From assembly GCA_033675265.1 (NCBI GenBank), contig JAUJYZ010000586.1, forward strand, positions 599,501 to 663,500: a stretch of 64,000 nt of DNA, written 5' to 3'. This document shows positions 21,601 to 31,317 of the stretch, one piece after another. Positions within the stretch are counted from its first letter, which is position 1, and every line of letters starts with the position of its first letter. Made by a program: the position numbers and the translations under genes. This DNA comes from Actinostola sp. cb2023 (Eukaryota > Cnidaria > Anthozoa > Actiniaria > Actinostolidae). The notes under the pieces were generated by a model. It had not been told where the DNA came from, did not search any database, and saw nothing but the letters and a program-made list of their open reading frames with translations.

Positions 21601-21824
21601 CTACCACGACCGATTTGAAGACTGAAGAAGATGAAAGGGAGAAGTACCAAGATGAGTTATCAGAGAAAGATTTAACGACAAAAGAAGAATCCGACGGCAG
21701 GAAAGATGCCCACGAAGAGGAAGAAATGAAAGAGGAAACTGATGAAATTATTGTCGAAGAAGAAAAGTCTAGTTTGACTGAACCGGTTTGTTGTGATAAC
21801 AACACTGTTATACCACAAGAATAG
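12627..21824 (+). CDS. TBC1D16: TBC1 domain family member 16 (Rab GTPase-activating protein)
   Basis: Six exons: 12627-13301, 15931-16079, 16493-16627, 16900-17086, 17801-18034, 21351-21824. All phases fit, giving 617 aa (human about 767). TBC proteins speed GTP hydrolysis by Rab GTPases; TBC1D16 is linked to Rab4/Rab5 and receptor recycling. Exon 1 carries the family's N-terminal region, with an acidic DDDDDCEEEEE run, LLFCKNN and VFKVDLSEM...TSGQFVV...YKVFHF. The TBC domain spans about 230-490. It contains DKDVPRTDR (arginine finger R300) and VGYNQGMSD (glutamine finger Q337), so it should be catalytically competent. The C terminus departs from vertebrates in a Glu/Lys/Asp-rich tail (about 545-617). 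The start is the first ATG of the open exon. Intron 1 holds a 17-bp satellite inside a pogo-like element, and intron 5 a 56-bp satellite. Confidence 0.95.
13375..13760. repeat. Degenerate dispersed repeat (GTATGTGCCGCCC type)
   Basis: G-runs are followed by GTGTACTCCC, GGTATGTGCCGCCC and several copies of GGTCTGGGATAGGGTAT. I associate this type of repeat with anthozoan genomes, from recall rather than a search. A related GGGGTACTGCCAAAATGCC stretch lies near 17150-17220. Non-coding, in TBC1D16 intron 1. Confidence 0.45.
14220..14402. mobile_element. MITE-like inverted repeat in TBC1D16 intron 1
   Basis: The arms ACAAGCATCAAG.GTTCCAGA and the complement continue through CACAATGCATTGTGAG. An inner inverted pair, GTGAGCACCAA/TTGGTGCTCAC, is nested inside. 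Confidence 0.7.
14508..15844. mobile_element. Pogo/Tc1-like MITE with TA target duplication, expanded into a satellite
   Basis: The left end is CAGTTGAACCTCCC and the right end GGGAGGTTCAACTG, both bordered by TA (14506-14507 and 15845-15846). Such ends fit the pogo/Tigger branch of Tc1/mariner. Inside the ends lie GACCACCT/AGGTGGTCGC motifs, one of which has become the 17-bp array. Near 15630 a CCGTATTCACCGGCGTATAAG-like block belongs to another widespread MITE end. No transposase. Confidence 0.7.
14527..15528. repeat. 17-bp satellite array, about 59 copies
   Basis: The unit CAACCACCTCTCATAGG is repeated head to tail with almost no divergence (one CTCTTAGG variant near 14961). Such homogeneity implies recent expansion or ongoing slippage. 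It occupies most of the pogo-like element in TBC1D16 intron 1. Confidence 0.95.
16145..16345. mobile_element. MITE-like inverted repeat in TBC1D16 intron 2
   Basis: The arms TATAGGCGATTTTCATGATG and the complement continue with GTAGTCAT and CAGAATGCTTTG blocks. It lies 66 bp after exon 2. Confidence 0.7.
16684..16770. mobile_element. Short foldback family C, copy 2
   Basis: This is the best-preserved copy of the family also found at 9632-9720 and 43117-43196. The arms AGTAAGTGACTTGTGATC and GATCACAAGTCACTT are nearly perfect, and CAAATTCTCCT/AGGAGAATTTG pairs inside them. Confidence 0.75.
17378..17577. mobile_element. Near-perfect 200-bp palindrome
   Basis: The left half (TACATGTACAAGCAGATCTG...) and right half are reverse complements with hardly a mismatch, centred on TTTAAAAATAGGG near 17478. 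It is either a recent foldback element or a recent inverted duplication. It lies in TBC1D16 intron 4. Confidence 0.85.
18101..20262. repeat. 56-bp satellite array, about 31 copies, in TBC1D16 intron 5
   Basis: The unit begins ATTCAATGGAAACTAG and contains GAGTACACTAGTATGGGCTG. Variant positions (GCGAG/GTGAG, GCGTCGG/GCATCGG, AATTATC/AATGATC) are not random: early units carry the GTGAG/GCATCGG/TTATC types and later ones the GCGAG/GCGTCGG/TGATC types. A GATAAATTC variant recurs after 504 bp (9 units) and again after 224 bp (4 units), so a higher-order period is present. A MITE interrupts the array at 18210-18630. Confidence 0.9.
18210..18630. mobile_element. Full-length palindromic MITE family A inside the satellite
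   Basis: The ends AGGCGACTTGCACTAAGAG and CTCTTAGTGCAAGTCGCCT are inverted, and the whole 420 bp folds on a centre near 18417. The flanks are satellite sequence on both sides, so it inserted into an existing array. A truncated relative is at 13-247. Confidence 0.85.
20750..21320. repeat. Inverted-repeat element before the last TBC1D16 exon
   Basis: CGATTTCCCTTTCCGCAAAT (near 20798) pairs with the complement near 21265. CACTTGGTGAATATCCTA (near 21024) pairs with its complement near 21131. A degenerate DNA element is likely; it ends about 30 bp before exon 6. Confidence 0.5.
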
Positions 21825-22040
21825 AATTCTTAGAATTCGTAAAAGATAATGAATACTTCTAATCAAGCTAAAGCTATTCACATTAGCCAATCATCATCGA
21901 TCAGAAGGGGCTAATTCATTCAACCCCATCAAATGGGATGTTTAAGGGTACAGACAAGAGGCCATTATATAATGGTCTCTTGGTACAGACACGCGGTTCA
22001 ACGTGTGTACAACACTGCTAGCAATAACCGTGTGACTGTC

Positions 22041-22211
22041 CGAGTCGTTTTCGTATGAGTGGGAAGTCACGGTATGGAAGACATCTATTCAACCAATCAC
22101 AGCGCGCTAAAATCATGATTGCTCAACCAATCACAATGCTTAGACACGGCACGGTCATCGCACGGCACGAACCGTACCGTAATTACTTCCCACTTATACG
22201 AAAACCACTCT
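22041..22211. mobile_element. MITE family B copy 2
   Basis: The terminal arms GAGTCGTTTTCGTATGAGTG / CACTTATACGAAAACCACTC are related to the element at 4176-4370. It lies between TBC1D16 and the secreted-protein gene. Confidence 0.65.
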
Positions 22212-23914
22212 ATTGCACATAATAGGGGTAATTTACTCTTTGTTCTGTTCTCAGGCACGACGCGCCTTATTTCGCTCGTATTGATTAATAGCCCTAACAT
22301 CGCCAGCAATGGCACTGTTTCAGCGCGTCCACCCCTGCAATTTGATGCGCGCAATAATGCGCATAAGTAGGACCGTAATGTACTTCAATAAGTTTGGTTG
22401 AGACTAGTCTGAGATCACCACATTCATCCCCTATATGTGGTCGATCATCCTGTGCCATGCTGTGGCGGATTTAGGGGGGTTCATTGGGTGCCCGTGCACC
22501 CCCCTAGCTGCCCAGGAACAATTCAATAATACGATTTTTTTTAAACACAAAAAATCGGTGCGCGTAACATTTCCTTCTGGAGTGAACCCCCCACCTCAAA
22601 ATCCTAGATCCGCCCCAGCCATACACCTAGTCCATTCTCATCCGAGTCCTCTGCCTGGCTTAATTCCTCTAATCTTCCTCACAAGGAAAATCCCTCACTG
22701 AGTGCATCTATAATAAGCCACAATAGTTAGTGAGAAAGTAAGTAATTCATCGACACATACGTAAATCATGTTCTTAAAATGGGAAAGTATTTTTGTATTG
22801 AGAATTTAAAACACTTGCGGAGTGTTGGCAATCCAATCTTCAAAAATAGTAATAAATAACAATAAATAAAGATACAAATGAAATAAAGTAACACATTGGT
22901 ACAGTTCGCTTTGTGGTCATATTGACAGAAGAATGAAAATATTGACTTAAAAAGAGGAACATTTACTGGTATGATTTGTGAACTCATTCTCAGACATGCG
23001 CATTGGTACATGGTTGAAACAGACCGACTCCTTCTCGAGTGTTCTGATCAGTTCCCAAGTGCTATAAATCTGCACGTAGCACAGCGGGCAAGTTTTCTAT
23101 TTCTTTTATAAAATACAATTATGATTTTAAGGCAAGTTTTCAATATTGTTCGTTACAAAAATGTTTGAATATTTGCGCGCGCGTGCTGTGTGCTCTCATA
23201 AAGCACGCGGAATACGCATCCTTTGGCCAATCAGAGCGCGCGTTATATCATAGCTAGTTATTTTATAATGCATTGATCAATACAGTAAACTGACAGGTTT
23301 ATAACGACATCTGAAACCACAATTTAAAAGACACTCGATCGGTGCTCAACTAAACATTCCTCAAAAACACTTAGGGTTCCTTGGCAACTACCCAATCCAC
23401 AGTAGTAAAGGCTGTTGCTTTATATAATTATAGGTTATGCTGTCTGATGTTTTGTAACAACTGCCTGGTGAGTCAACACTAGAACGCTTGGGCAACAATG
23501 TGATTTGAGCGGTAAAGCTGTCTGTAAACAAACAAACCAAGCTGTATGTAAGGTAACTTCTGGATTTTATTATTATTTTATTAGAGTTAAGGATTTTTAT
23601 TCATGAGTTTGCAAACAGTAAACATACATGAATAAACGACTTCTATTCCACTGGAAACATACAAACATTGAACTGAATGTTGAAAGCTGACGTTGAAAGG
23701 CAAAGATGTTGAGAGATTCAGTTCTGATTGCTGGACAAATTCAATAACGGTTTTTTTAATTACTTTACTTTAAAGTGAAAAGATGTGGAGATAGAACTGT
23801 TCGTTTTGACTTAAAATTAATGAAACGGTGTAAGTTATATGTGCTTGAGTTCTCACGAGAATTTAAAATAAAAGTTATTTTAACGGAAGAATTAACATTT
23901 TCTTTCACTCTCAG
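22212..23914. other. Intergenic between TBC1D16 and the WSC-like gene
   Basis: No exon recognised. It contains a CCAATCAGAGCGCGCGTTAT block (23227-23252) that recurs near 25201 (inverted) and 47862 and probably marks a transposon end. A GTGAACCCCC-type degenerate repeat lies near 22460-22620. The acceptor-like tract ending CTCTCAG at 23914 suggests a 5' UTR intron for the next gene. Confidence 0.5.
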
Positions 23915-23930
23915 GTAGATCTGATACGCA

Positions 23931-26097
23931 ATGCTTTCTTACATAACTACAACGTTTCTGTCTGCATTCCTTCTCTACCTTGGTCGTACCCAGTCATTCA
24001 CGCCTTGTTCAATAATCAGTAAGTATACACGTATCTATTGAAGTAATCAAATGAGATCGTTTGGATAAGTGGCTAGTAAAACATTGCACTCGACCACGTA
24101 ATGAAAAAAACTTAACTCAAGAATATAAAGCGTCCTTCTAATCAATCTCTCGCCCGTAAAATGAGGCCTGCGTTACTGACAAAAAAACGTTATGTTCAAA
24201 CCTTGGAACTGATCTTTGGGAAATTGAATTAATCTCCAAGGAATTTCGAAGTGTTCAAAACTAGAAATTGAAAATTTCCGACTAATTTCCAAGGATTGAA
24301 TCAGAGAGCGCGTGTTTGTCGTGCGTGCGGCCCAAACGAAACCACTCTATTTTAATAGTCCGCCGTTCAACGCGCTACTAAAACCATAACTATTTCAAGT
24401 GAGCTCATATCACCTAAACGGGATGAAACTGTGGCGTCATTACTTTCATGGCAATCAGTCGGAACAGTGTTCCACGCATTCGCGAAAGCTTTCCCTTTCA
24501 AAATCTTGCCAGAAAAGTATCCGCGTTTTGAGCGGAGGATCAAAAGCCGATTTTACAATAACTTACAAATTTCTCGCGCGCTGATTGGTTAATTTTCATC
24601 ATCAATAAGAAGACAGACAGATAAAAACAAAATGGCGCGTACAAAGCTGAAGATCGATGGAGAAAAATTTCATCAATGGACGATTTTCCTTCGTTCCAAG
24701 TTGAATTTCTTGAGGAAATTTCAGATGAAAAACTATGCTTGTCTGTGGAGGAAGTTGAGTCCGAACAGAAAGTAAATGATAGCGTTCGCTTTGCGACACT
24801 AAATGACTACGAACTGCACGAAATAGTCAAGAAATTCGTAAGATCGAGAAATACAAGATGGTGTGTAAACATGTTTGAATAATTTTTGTTATTGTAAAAA
24901 AAAATTTGACATCACTTTTTTATGCGTCTGTCCTCTTATTGACGATCAATTTCGTCATAACATTGTCAAAGTAGTATGCGGATCCACTCGGCTGTCGCCT
25001 CGTGGATCCACACTACTTTGACAATGTTATGACGAAATTGATCGTCAATAAGAGGACAGACGCATAAAAAAGTGATGTCAAATATATAGGGGCGTTCGTC
25101 CACATTTGTCGGTTCTTTAGTAATTAGCCACTTTAGAAACGAGTGGAGGACTGGGAATGAGTTTTAAGAATTAATCTAATTAAAAATTATAACATAGATC
25201 GATATAGTACGCGCGCTCTGATTGGCTGAAAAACCATGTTTTATCAGAGTGTAAAACACGCTCGAGCGTGCGTTTTATAATTTTTGCTCTTGCTTCATGA
25301 AAATCTATGTCATAAAGCGAATAAAGAAGGCTAAAGCAGTGTTTTATACTGTCAGTAAAACACTCCGGACATTTGAAAACACGAGAGAAATATTAAAAGC
25401 ACTCGCCTAACGGCTCGGCTCGTGCTTTTAATATTTCTCTCGTGTTTTCAAACGTCCGTCGTGTTTTATCACAGTATAAAACACTGCTTAGCCTTCTTTA
25501 TTTGTTAAATGAACCCCATCATAAGAAAGAGCATATCAGAATTAGTAAGTTTCAGGAGTTTGATAGGGTTTGGAGAAGCAGCAACTCAGTGAACTGCAGA
25601 CATTTAAAACTGCAAAAATTACAAAGAAATGTATGGTTACTCGGGAAAAGCCCCTAATTACTCGTTCAATATCTAACAAAACCTTTTGAAACTTTGTAAT
25701 AATGCTAATTCTGATATGCTCTTTCTTGTGATGGGGTTCATTTGTTAATTAGATTAATTCTTAAAACTCGTTCCCAGTCCTTCACTCGTTTCTAAAGTGG
25801 CTAATTCATGGCTTTTCGGCTAAAATCTCTTTAGGGTATTCCAAGGTTGGTTGCTTTGCCGACAATTCTAGTGATCGTGCAATGAAGGAATTTCACGGAA
25901 GTATGTCCATCGAGGATTGCTTGTTACTCACTTCTACCAAAGGATACCGAGCTTTTGGCATTCAGTTTGGGAACGAGTGCTGGACTGGAGGCAAGGCTCA
26001 CTTATACTACAACAAACACGGTGTACACAATAACTGTGCAGACGGCAAGGGTGGTTCATGGTCAAATTATGTTTACATGATCGACGACGTATCGTAA
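23931..26097 (+). CDS. Small secreted cysteine-containing protein, WSC-like
   Basis: Two coding exons, 23931-24018 and 25835-26097, give 116 aa. Residues 1-22 form a hydrophobic signal peptide (TTFLSAFLLYL), so the product is probably secreted. The mature part has Cys at 26, 36, 58, 78 and 97. Its layout, VGCFAD...RAM, C58, YRAFGIQFGNECWTGG, C97, then SNYVYMI, resembles WSC-type and related cnidarian single-domain proteins that may bind carbohydrate. The match is by pattern, and no ligand can be inferred. A pyrimidine-rich acceptor (CTCTCAG) 17 bp before the ATG implies a non-coding first exon upstream. The 1.8-kb intron contains a transposase-like fragment and two nested palindromic elements. 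Confidence 0.75.
24676..24882 (+). pseudogene. Fragment of DUF3504/ZMYM-like (Crypton-related) protein
   Basis: A 68-codon open stretch ends in RFATLNDYELHEIVKKFV..NTRW.VNMFE. It resembles the start of the ZMYM/QRICH-type domain (pattern RF..L...EL..LV...S.NTK..T..AV.VF), which is common in Crypton-derived invertebrate proteins. It then stops, and no downstream tyrosine-recombinase sequence follows; a large palindrome begins 23 bp later. I read it as a transposon relic in the intron of the WSC-like gene. The assignment rests on pattern memory only. Confidence 0.4.
24905..25083. mobile_element. Near-perfect palindrome of about 180 bp
   Basis: TTTGACATCACTTTTTTATG and its complement bound two arms of about 80 bp around a small GGATCCAC/GTGGATCC loop region. 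It is a foldback element in the WSC-like gene intron. Confidence 0.85.
25122..25806. mobile_element. Nested foldback element
   Basis: The outer arms AATTAGCCACTTTAGAAACG and complement (25122 and 25806) enclose two further inverted pairs. One is around 25310-25500 (AAACACGAGAGAAATATTAA and complement). The other is around 25508 and 25740 (AATGAACCCCATCA and complement). The pattern is of elements inserted in elements. Confidence 0.75.
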
Positions 26098-27999
26098 CTG
26101 GGCAGCTTTGCAGCTAATGGTTACGATTACAGAAGTGTGTATTAATTATCGCGCGCGATATACGAAACTCTTCTCTTTTTCTTCTTCTTCTCATGAATAC
26201 TTTTACCTATACATGCTATGCATTGAATGTTTTCTACGCGTATTAATATCGAGCTGTTGCGAATTAATTTATACCCGGATGCGTGACAAGCTTCAAAAAG
26301 ACATATTTTGCATGTGACGTTTGGACCAGGATTTCCCCCAGCTTTCTGCTCCAATTTAACCAAGTTCCTTTGCGAAGTGGAGAGGCTGTAGTTAGAAACC
26401 AACGCCCTTCTGAAATGCTAAATCAGTTTTTACTAGATCTAGTAGACAGCTAATATTCCGGCTTTAGTTATGATAACCTTCCTGTTTTGATGTAAGACCA
26501 GGTATTTTTTTTTTTTATTGTAGTTATTTTTAGCGCGCGCAAAGGCCTTGTGGTCAAATGTACGATGTACGAGCCGCTATATTTTTCATTTGTGGATTGA
26601 TAGGACATGAAGCCCCTTCACGAGAACTCGGGACTGATAGCGATCAACTATACCATCACACTTATAATCCAAAACTTCTTTATTGTATTTCATAAAGTAT
26701 AACGTGGTCATATTATGTCATAGGAATTTGGTGACCGGTAAACACAATGGACCTTCCATTGTTCTCTCTGCCGTCATGTAGAAACCATTTCTGCTTGAGT
26801 TTAAACACATGTAGTGTCTTCTTGATTCACTGTGCATGAAATGTGATCTCTTATTTTAAGATGTACCTGAAAAAACGAACAAAAACAATTCATTTAACAT
26901 CAACCTGTTAATGTTGTGCACATGCAACCTTGTCCGATTCAACGCCTTTCCCTCGCTCACTCTGTGATACAACACCCAATGCTTATTCATTCCGATAACT
27001 ATTAGCAAACGTCTTTGTGAACAAGTATAATTGACTCACCTTTTTCCTATAAGACATGCAGTTATCGTCTTCGGTACGTCGTTAACGTTCATCTCAATCA
27101 TGTAAATATTCGAGATGTGCGCAAGGTACATTCAGTTACTAACTTCGAATTGGTATCTTAACATTCATAAATTATATTTACCTGTTCTCTTTTCTGACTA
27201 CTTCAGTGCAGCTGGACTGCGTCTTCTCTTGAAGCCTTGCAGTCTAAAGGTTGGCCCATCCTCAGACACTGTCGCTTCTCGATGTAGCGCAGCGATGACC
27301 TAGAGGGCATTTTGGACGAACACTGAGAGTTGGTACTTTGGAACATACTTTTACCGTCTTCGAAATAGATGGCGATAAATAATAATAATAACTAATAATA
27401 ATGGAATGATAAACCTCGTGTTCATAATGGATAACACAAAATAATAATTTAATATGAATGAGATAATAATGGTGAACTCATTGGAACTAAAGTTAGCTCT
27501 TTTATTCTTATTCAAATGTTGGCATTCATTCCAGGTTGATTTCGATTGAAGTCGGTGTATAAAAGTGTCCAACCTCATCAAAGCCTTGACTATGGCTCAC
27601 CCGTCCACATGATCACTGATATTTGTAAAGGCAATTGATCAATTTATTTACTATTGTTTGCACTACCAACCCATGTACGGGAAAACTGACATGAAAGCCA
27701 GGTACGTCAGTCAGGAACAATGTGGTTGTCAAATTGTCGCCAATTTCGATTCGTGTATAGTGTGTGGCTTGACAGGACACGTATTTGTAAAGGCAATTGA
27801 TCCGTATTTGCATGCTTACACTGTAGGGAACTGATGACAGTACCTGGTTGTAAATAAACGACGAGTTAGGTGGCTTGACAACACTTCAATTAATTCAATG
27901 CTTATAATTATAAGGGTTAATAACGATTGATTTCCTTGGAGTACATTGCTCTGCAAGTAAATTTCAGGGCCGTACACAGCATAGGGACAGGGGGGGGTG

Positions 28000-28020
28000 C
28001 CCCCCCCCCCCCCCCCCCCC
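28000..28020. repeat. C homopolymer tract
   Basis: A run of 21 C residues follows a run of 8 G at 27990-27997. The exact length is likely uncertain. Confidence 0.9.
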
Positions 28021-28855
28021 TTAGCAAGGCGAAAAAGATACCAAAAAGTACTAAGAACTGTACTATGGGTTAATATTTTTATTTATTTTTTGCTGTTGAA
28101 ATACGTACTGCCTTGAATTTTGGGTTATGTACGGCCCTTATTGACGGCTGCTTGGAAATGATTGGCGGAAAAGGCCCAGTTCTACAACCGCTGACATTCC
28201 CACCATGATACGTCGAGCTATTCCTTGAATGCTGATTGCCAACAGAAGGCGTTTGCGGATGTTTCTATAAAGGTTTTACGTTAGGTTAGTTAATATAGTT
28301 AAATATAGTATATGTTATACATTATTGATTATTAGTGTTTGTCTCTGACTTCTGTTTTTTCATATAGTTTTTTCATATGTATCGTAAACCTGACTGCAAC
28401 TTCAAGATATATATAGTATTATGTTATGTTGGGCCCAACATGTTGGGCCGTTTGCACACATGTTGGCGCCGTTTGCCAACACGCCAACATGTTGGGGCTA
28501 ATGTTGTTTGTAGGTTGGATAATTCATGACAAAACTTTTTGTATCTTCAACTTGAGCCAAAACATGCTTTGGGCTGAAGCGCCCATCTTTGAATAAATGC
28601 ATAAAATCTAATTACAACGGCTATAAGTATACGAACACAAACAAACGCCACCAAACAAGCAAGCTCGTGCGCAACAACACCACCATGTCTCGTGATCGAT
28701 GAAAGCATGTTCTCGTGATCGATGAAGCATGTTGGCACCGTTTGCACGCTTTGTACTGAATCATGCAGAATCTCTACTGAGAATGTTATTCTTTGGTTTG
28801 TGTTTGATTCCTTTATACTAAGTATAATAATAATAATGAAGTATCGATCATATAT

Positions 28856-28934
28856 CACTTATCTCTTGTTGTAGGTGGTGTTACTATCTTATTGACTCAA
28901 TAAGATATTAACACCACCTACAACAAGAGGTAAG
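28856..28934. repeat. Perfect hairpin
   Basis: ACTTATCTCTTGTTGTAGGT and its reverse complement are separated by a few bases around TTGACTCAA. Confidence 0.8.
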
Positions 28935-29104
28935 CGGCTTGAAGGTGACTTTTTGTAGTCGACAGGTAAAGTAGGGTTGTGTAGCCTCTTTTTGGTTCTG
29001 CTATCATGATGGCGTTGAGGTAGCAGTATAAGACCAATTGAGTACCACGACCAATCGGTCTTATACTGCTACCTCAATTGGTCGAATAGATCTATCTTCT
29101 AAAC

Positions 29105-29402
29105 CTACCAAAAATAAAAGATAAATAAAATAAATAAATAACTTTATTTAAGTGTCATTTTAAAATCTAGCATATTGGGGACACTATAACAGAACACTGA
29201 AGTAAACGTAAACATAAACAGGTAAAAAAAAACCCAACTGGCAGAGAGGCTGACCTGGCCAAAGGGTGATGACGTGCAACACGGAATAACCGCATTACAA
29301 GAAATCACCCCGATCGACCGACTGGCGACTCGAACTGACGGAGTCACCACGTTACGAGACGCCAGCCGTGTCGACCGCTCGGCCATGCTGCCTCTCCAGA
29401 TG
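29105..29402 (-). mobile_element. tRNA-derived SINE
   Basis: On the minus strand the head reads GGCAGCATGGCCGAGCGGTC, an A-box of Leu/Ser tRNA type, followed about 40 bp later by a B-box-like AGTTCGAGTCG. The body ends in an A/T-rich tail built of ATTTATTTATTT near 29105-29145. Head, spacing and tail together fit a Pol III-driven SINE. An open frame inside it has no coding meaning. Confidence 0.7.
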
Positions 29403-29657
29403 TCTTATAAAAGGTCGGTATTGTTTTTGTTAATATATTTGAATATAAAGCTGTCTACACTGAAAGTAATAACAATTGGGCAATCATTTCCGTGAAGTTA
29501 GTTGTTATTTATTGAATGTAGAAACTTGCCGCGTCATAGCGGGGAGAGCAAACTTAGTGCATTTTTACACGGTGCTAAAGTTTCATTCTACACACTAGTT
29601 TGATTGTTATACATATAGTCTCTACTAGTTTAACCGCTAGTTGCTAGCGACCAATTA

Positions 29658-30305
29658 CAGATAAGCAAAGGAATCTTAATTTTCATTTAAGCTCTTAAAA
29701 GAGCTTTCATTTAACGCGCTGCCACCACTGCACGCCGGACGGTTAGCTTGTCTGGATTCTCCACCATATTTCTATGCTTACCTTTCCCATAGTACGCGGG
29801 CTTATATTCGATCTTAAAGATATCGTACTTTGGGAAGTAGACCTTCACGATAACGACGGTCCCGCCACCAATGAACACACCGATAATGGTGTAGATGATT
29901 GTTTAACCAAGAAAATACCAGTTCCTGAAATCTCTACATCAGTTTCTTGATTTTTAGACTTGTAGAGAGTTCTTAAAAAGACCCACGAAATAAAAGCGTT
30001 CGTCTTGTACATTACAAGTTGTTGAACCATGGATCATAAAAAGACTGTTTGAACTGAGTTAATCACGTAAATGTCTTTGTGACGTCATCCACGTTAACGA
30101 CGTCAGTCAGTTCGCGCGCGCGGAAATTTGAACGGAAATTTAATATTCGTCGTTTAATTGCATGAGGCGACATTTGTGTTGTGCAAAAGTAAACAATCTC
30201 GATCATGGTGTAAAGCGTGTTGAAAATATCGCACATATTCAAATACATGATGCATAGGCTTTTGTTAGGTGTTCGGAGGTGTTCGGCGAACTTTGATCGT
30301 AAATT
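29658..30305 (-). repeat. Segmental duplication copy A with promoter-like palindrome and short broken ORF
   Basis: About 650 bp is shared with 30678-31317. The minus strand carries two open stretches. One starts at an ATG at 30030 (MVQQLVMYKTNAFISW...). The second (YTIIGVFIGGGTVVIVKVYF, then PKYDIFKIEYKPAYYGKG) is in another frame behind a TAA. The second contains a hydrophobic, possibly membrane-spanning segment. Several differences between the copies are synonymous, which hints at past coding constraint. No family recognised. Confidence 0.6.
30078..30107. promoter_or_regulatory. CRE-like palindromic site
   Basis: GTGACGTCATCCACG is followed by TTAACGACGTCA. It contains a full CRE octamer TGACGTCA and a second inverted ACGTCA half. 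It sits about 50 bp upstream of the short ORF on the minus strand and is repeated in copy B near 31090-31120. CREB/ATF-type binding is inferred only from the octamer. Confidence 0.45.
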
Positions 30306-30677
30306 GAAACCACAGGTAGCCCAAGCTCTTGTTGATAGAGAATACAGAGAATGTATGTGAAATTGAAATCGTAAAATTTTCCAAATAAATGGCAATATTT
30401 GTCTTTGTTTACCTGTGTATTCGTGTTTTATTGTATATTTGAATGTTTCCCGGTGATTTGGTGGTGTTTTTAGGGGATTTTAATCCCATCTCTAAAGACG
30501 AAGTCAAGGTAGGAGTCTACGGACTCGGTGGCTTTGGTTCAAAATGCCGTAAATCAGCAGAAAATCACTCCAAAACGAATGTTTCACTGGATACCATTTG
30601 TCCAATAAATATCCAACACATCCAGCCCAAACATGGCCCTATCCCGTCACTTCTTCCTGTCGAAATTCGCAAATAAA

Positions 30678-31317
30678 TACAGATAAGCAAAGGAATCTTA
30701 ATTTTCATTTAAGTTCTAAAAAGAGCTCACTCATTTAACGCGCTGCCACCACTGCAACGCCGGACGGTTAGCTTGTCTGGGTTCTCCACCATATTTCTAT
30801 GCTTACCTTTCCCATAGTACGCGGGTTTATATTCGATCTTAAAGATATCGTACTTTGGGAAGTAGACCTTCACGATAACGACGGTCCCGCCACCAATGAA
30901 CATACCGATAATGGTGAAGATGATTGTTTAACCAAGAAAATGCCTGTTCCTGCAATCTCTACATTTCAGGAACTGGCATTTTCTTGGTTTTTTGACTTGT
31001 AGAGGCTTCTTAAAAAGACCCACGAAATAAAAGCGTTCGTCTTGTACATTACAAGTTGCTGAACTGAGTTAATTACGTAAATGTCTTTGTGACGTCATCC
31101 ACGTTAACGACGTCATTTCAGTTCGCGCGCGCGGACTTCGCTTTCCGAAATTAACGGAAATTTAATATTCATTTTGATTTTGAGGCGACATTTGTGTTGT
31201 ACAAAAGTAAACAATCTCATGGACAAGTAGGATTAAAGCGTGTTGAAAATATCGCACATAGTCAAATACATGATGCATAGGCTTTTGTTAGGTGTTCGGC
31301 GAACTTTGATCGTAAAA
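30678..31317 (-). repeat. Segmental duplication copy B
   Basis: This is the second copy of the 29658-30305 segment, in the same orientation, about 1,020 bp further on. It keeps the CRE-like site and both open stretches, including the same TAA between them. It differs by an extra hairpin at about 30938-30992 and small indels. The second stretch here starts at an ATG (MFIGGGTVV) where copy A has GTG. Confidence 0.75.

Noticed and set aside
26720..26875. Minus-strand stretch HYMCLNSSRNGFYM resembling part of an FGF core
   Set aside because: It is only about 39 codons, is preceded by a stop right after the best acceptor, and lacks the FGF C-x-F-x-E pattern. The resemblance is too weak.
27183..27301. 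Possible minus-strand exon ending RLQGFKRRRSPAALK
   Set aside because: All three frames contain stops before the good donor at 27183 and no partner exon with matching phase was found.
29144..29386. Minus-strand open frame of 80 codons
   Set aside because: It lies wholly within the tRNA-derived SINE and uses its A- and B-box sequence.
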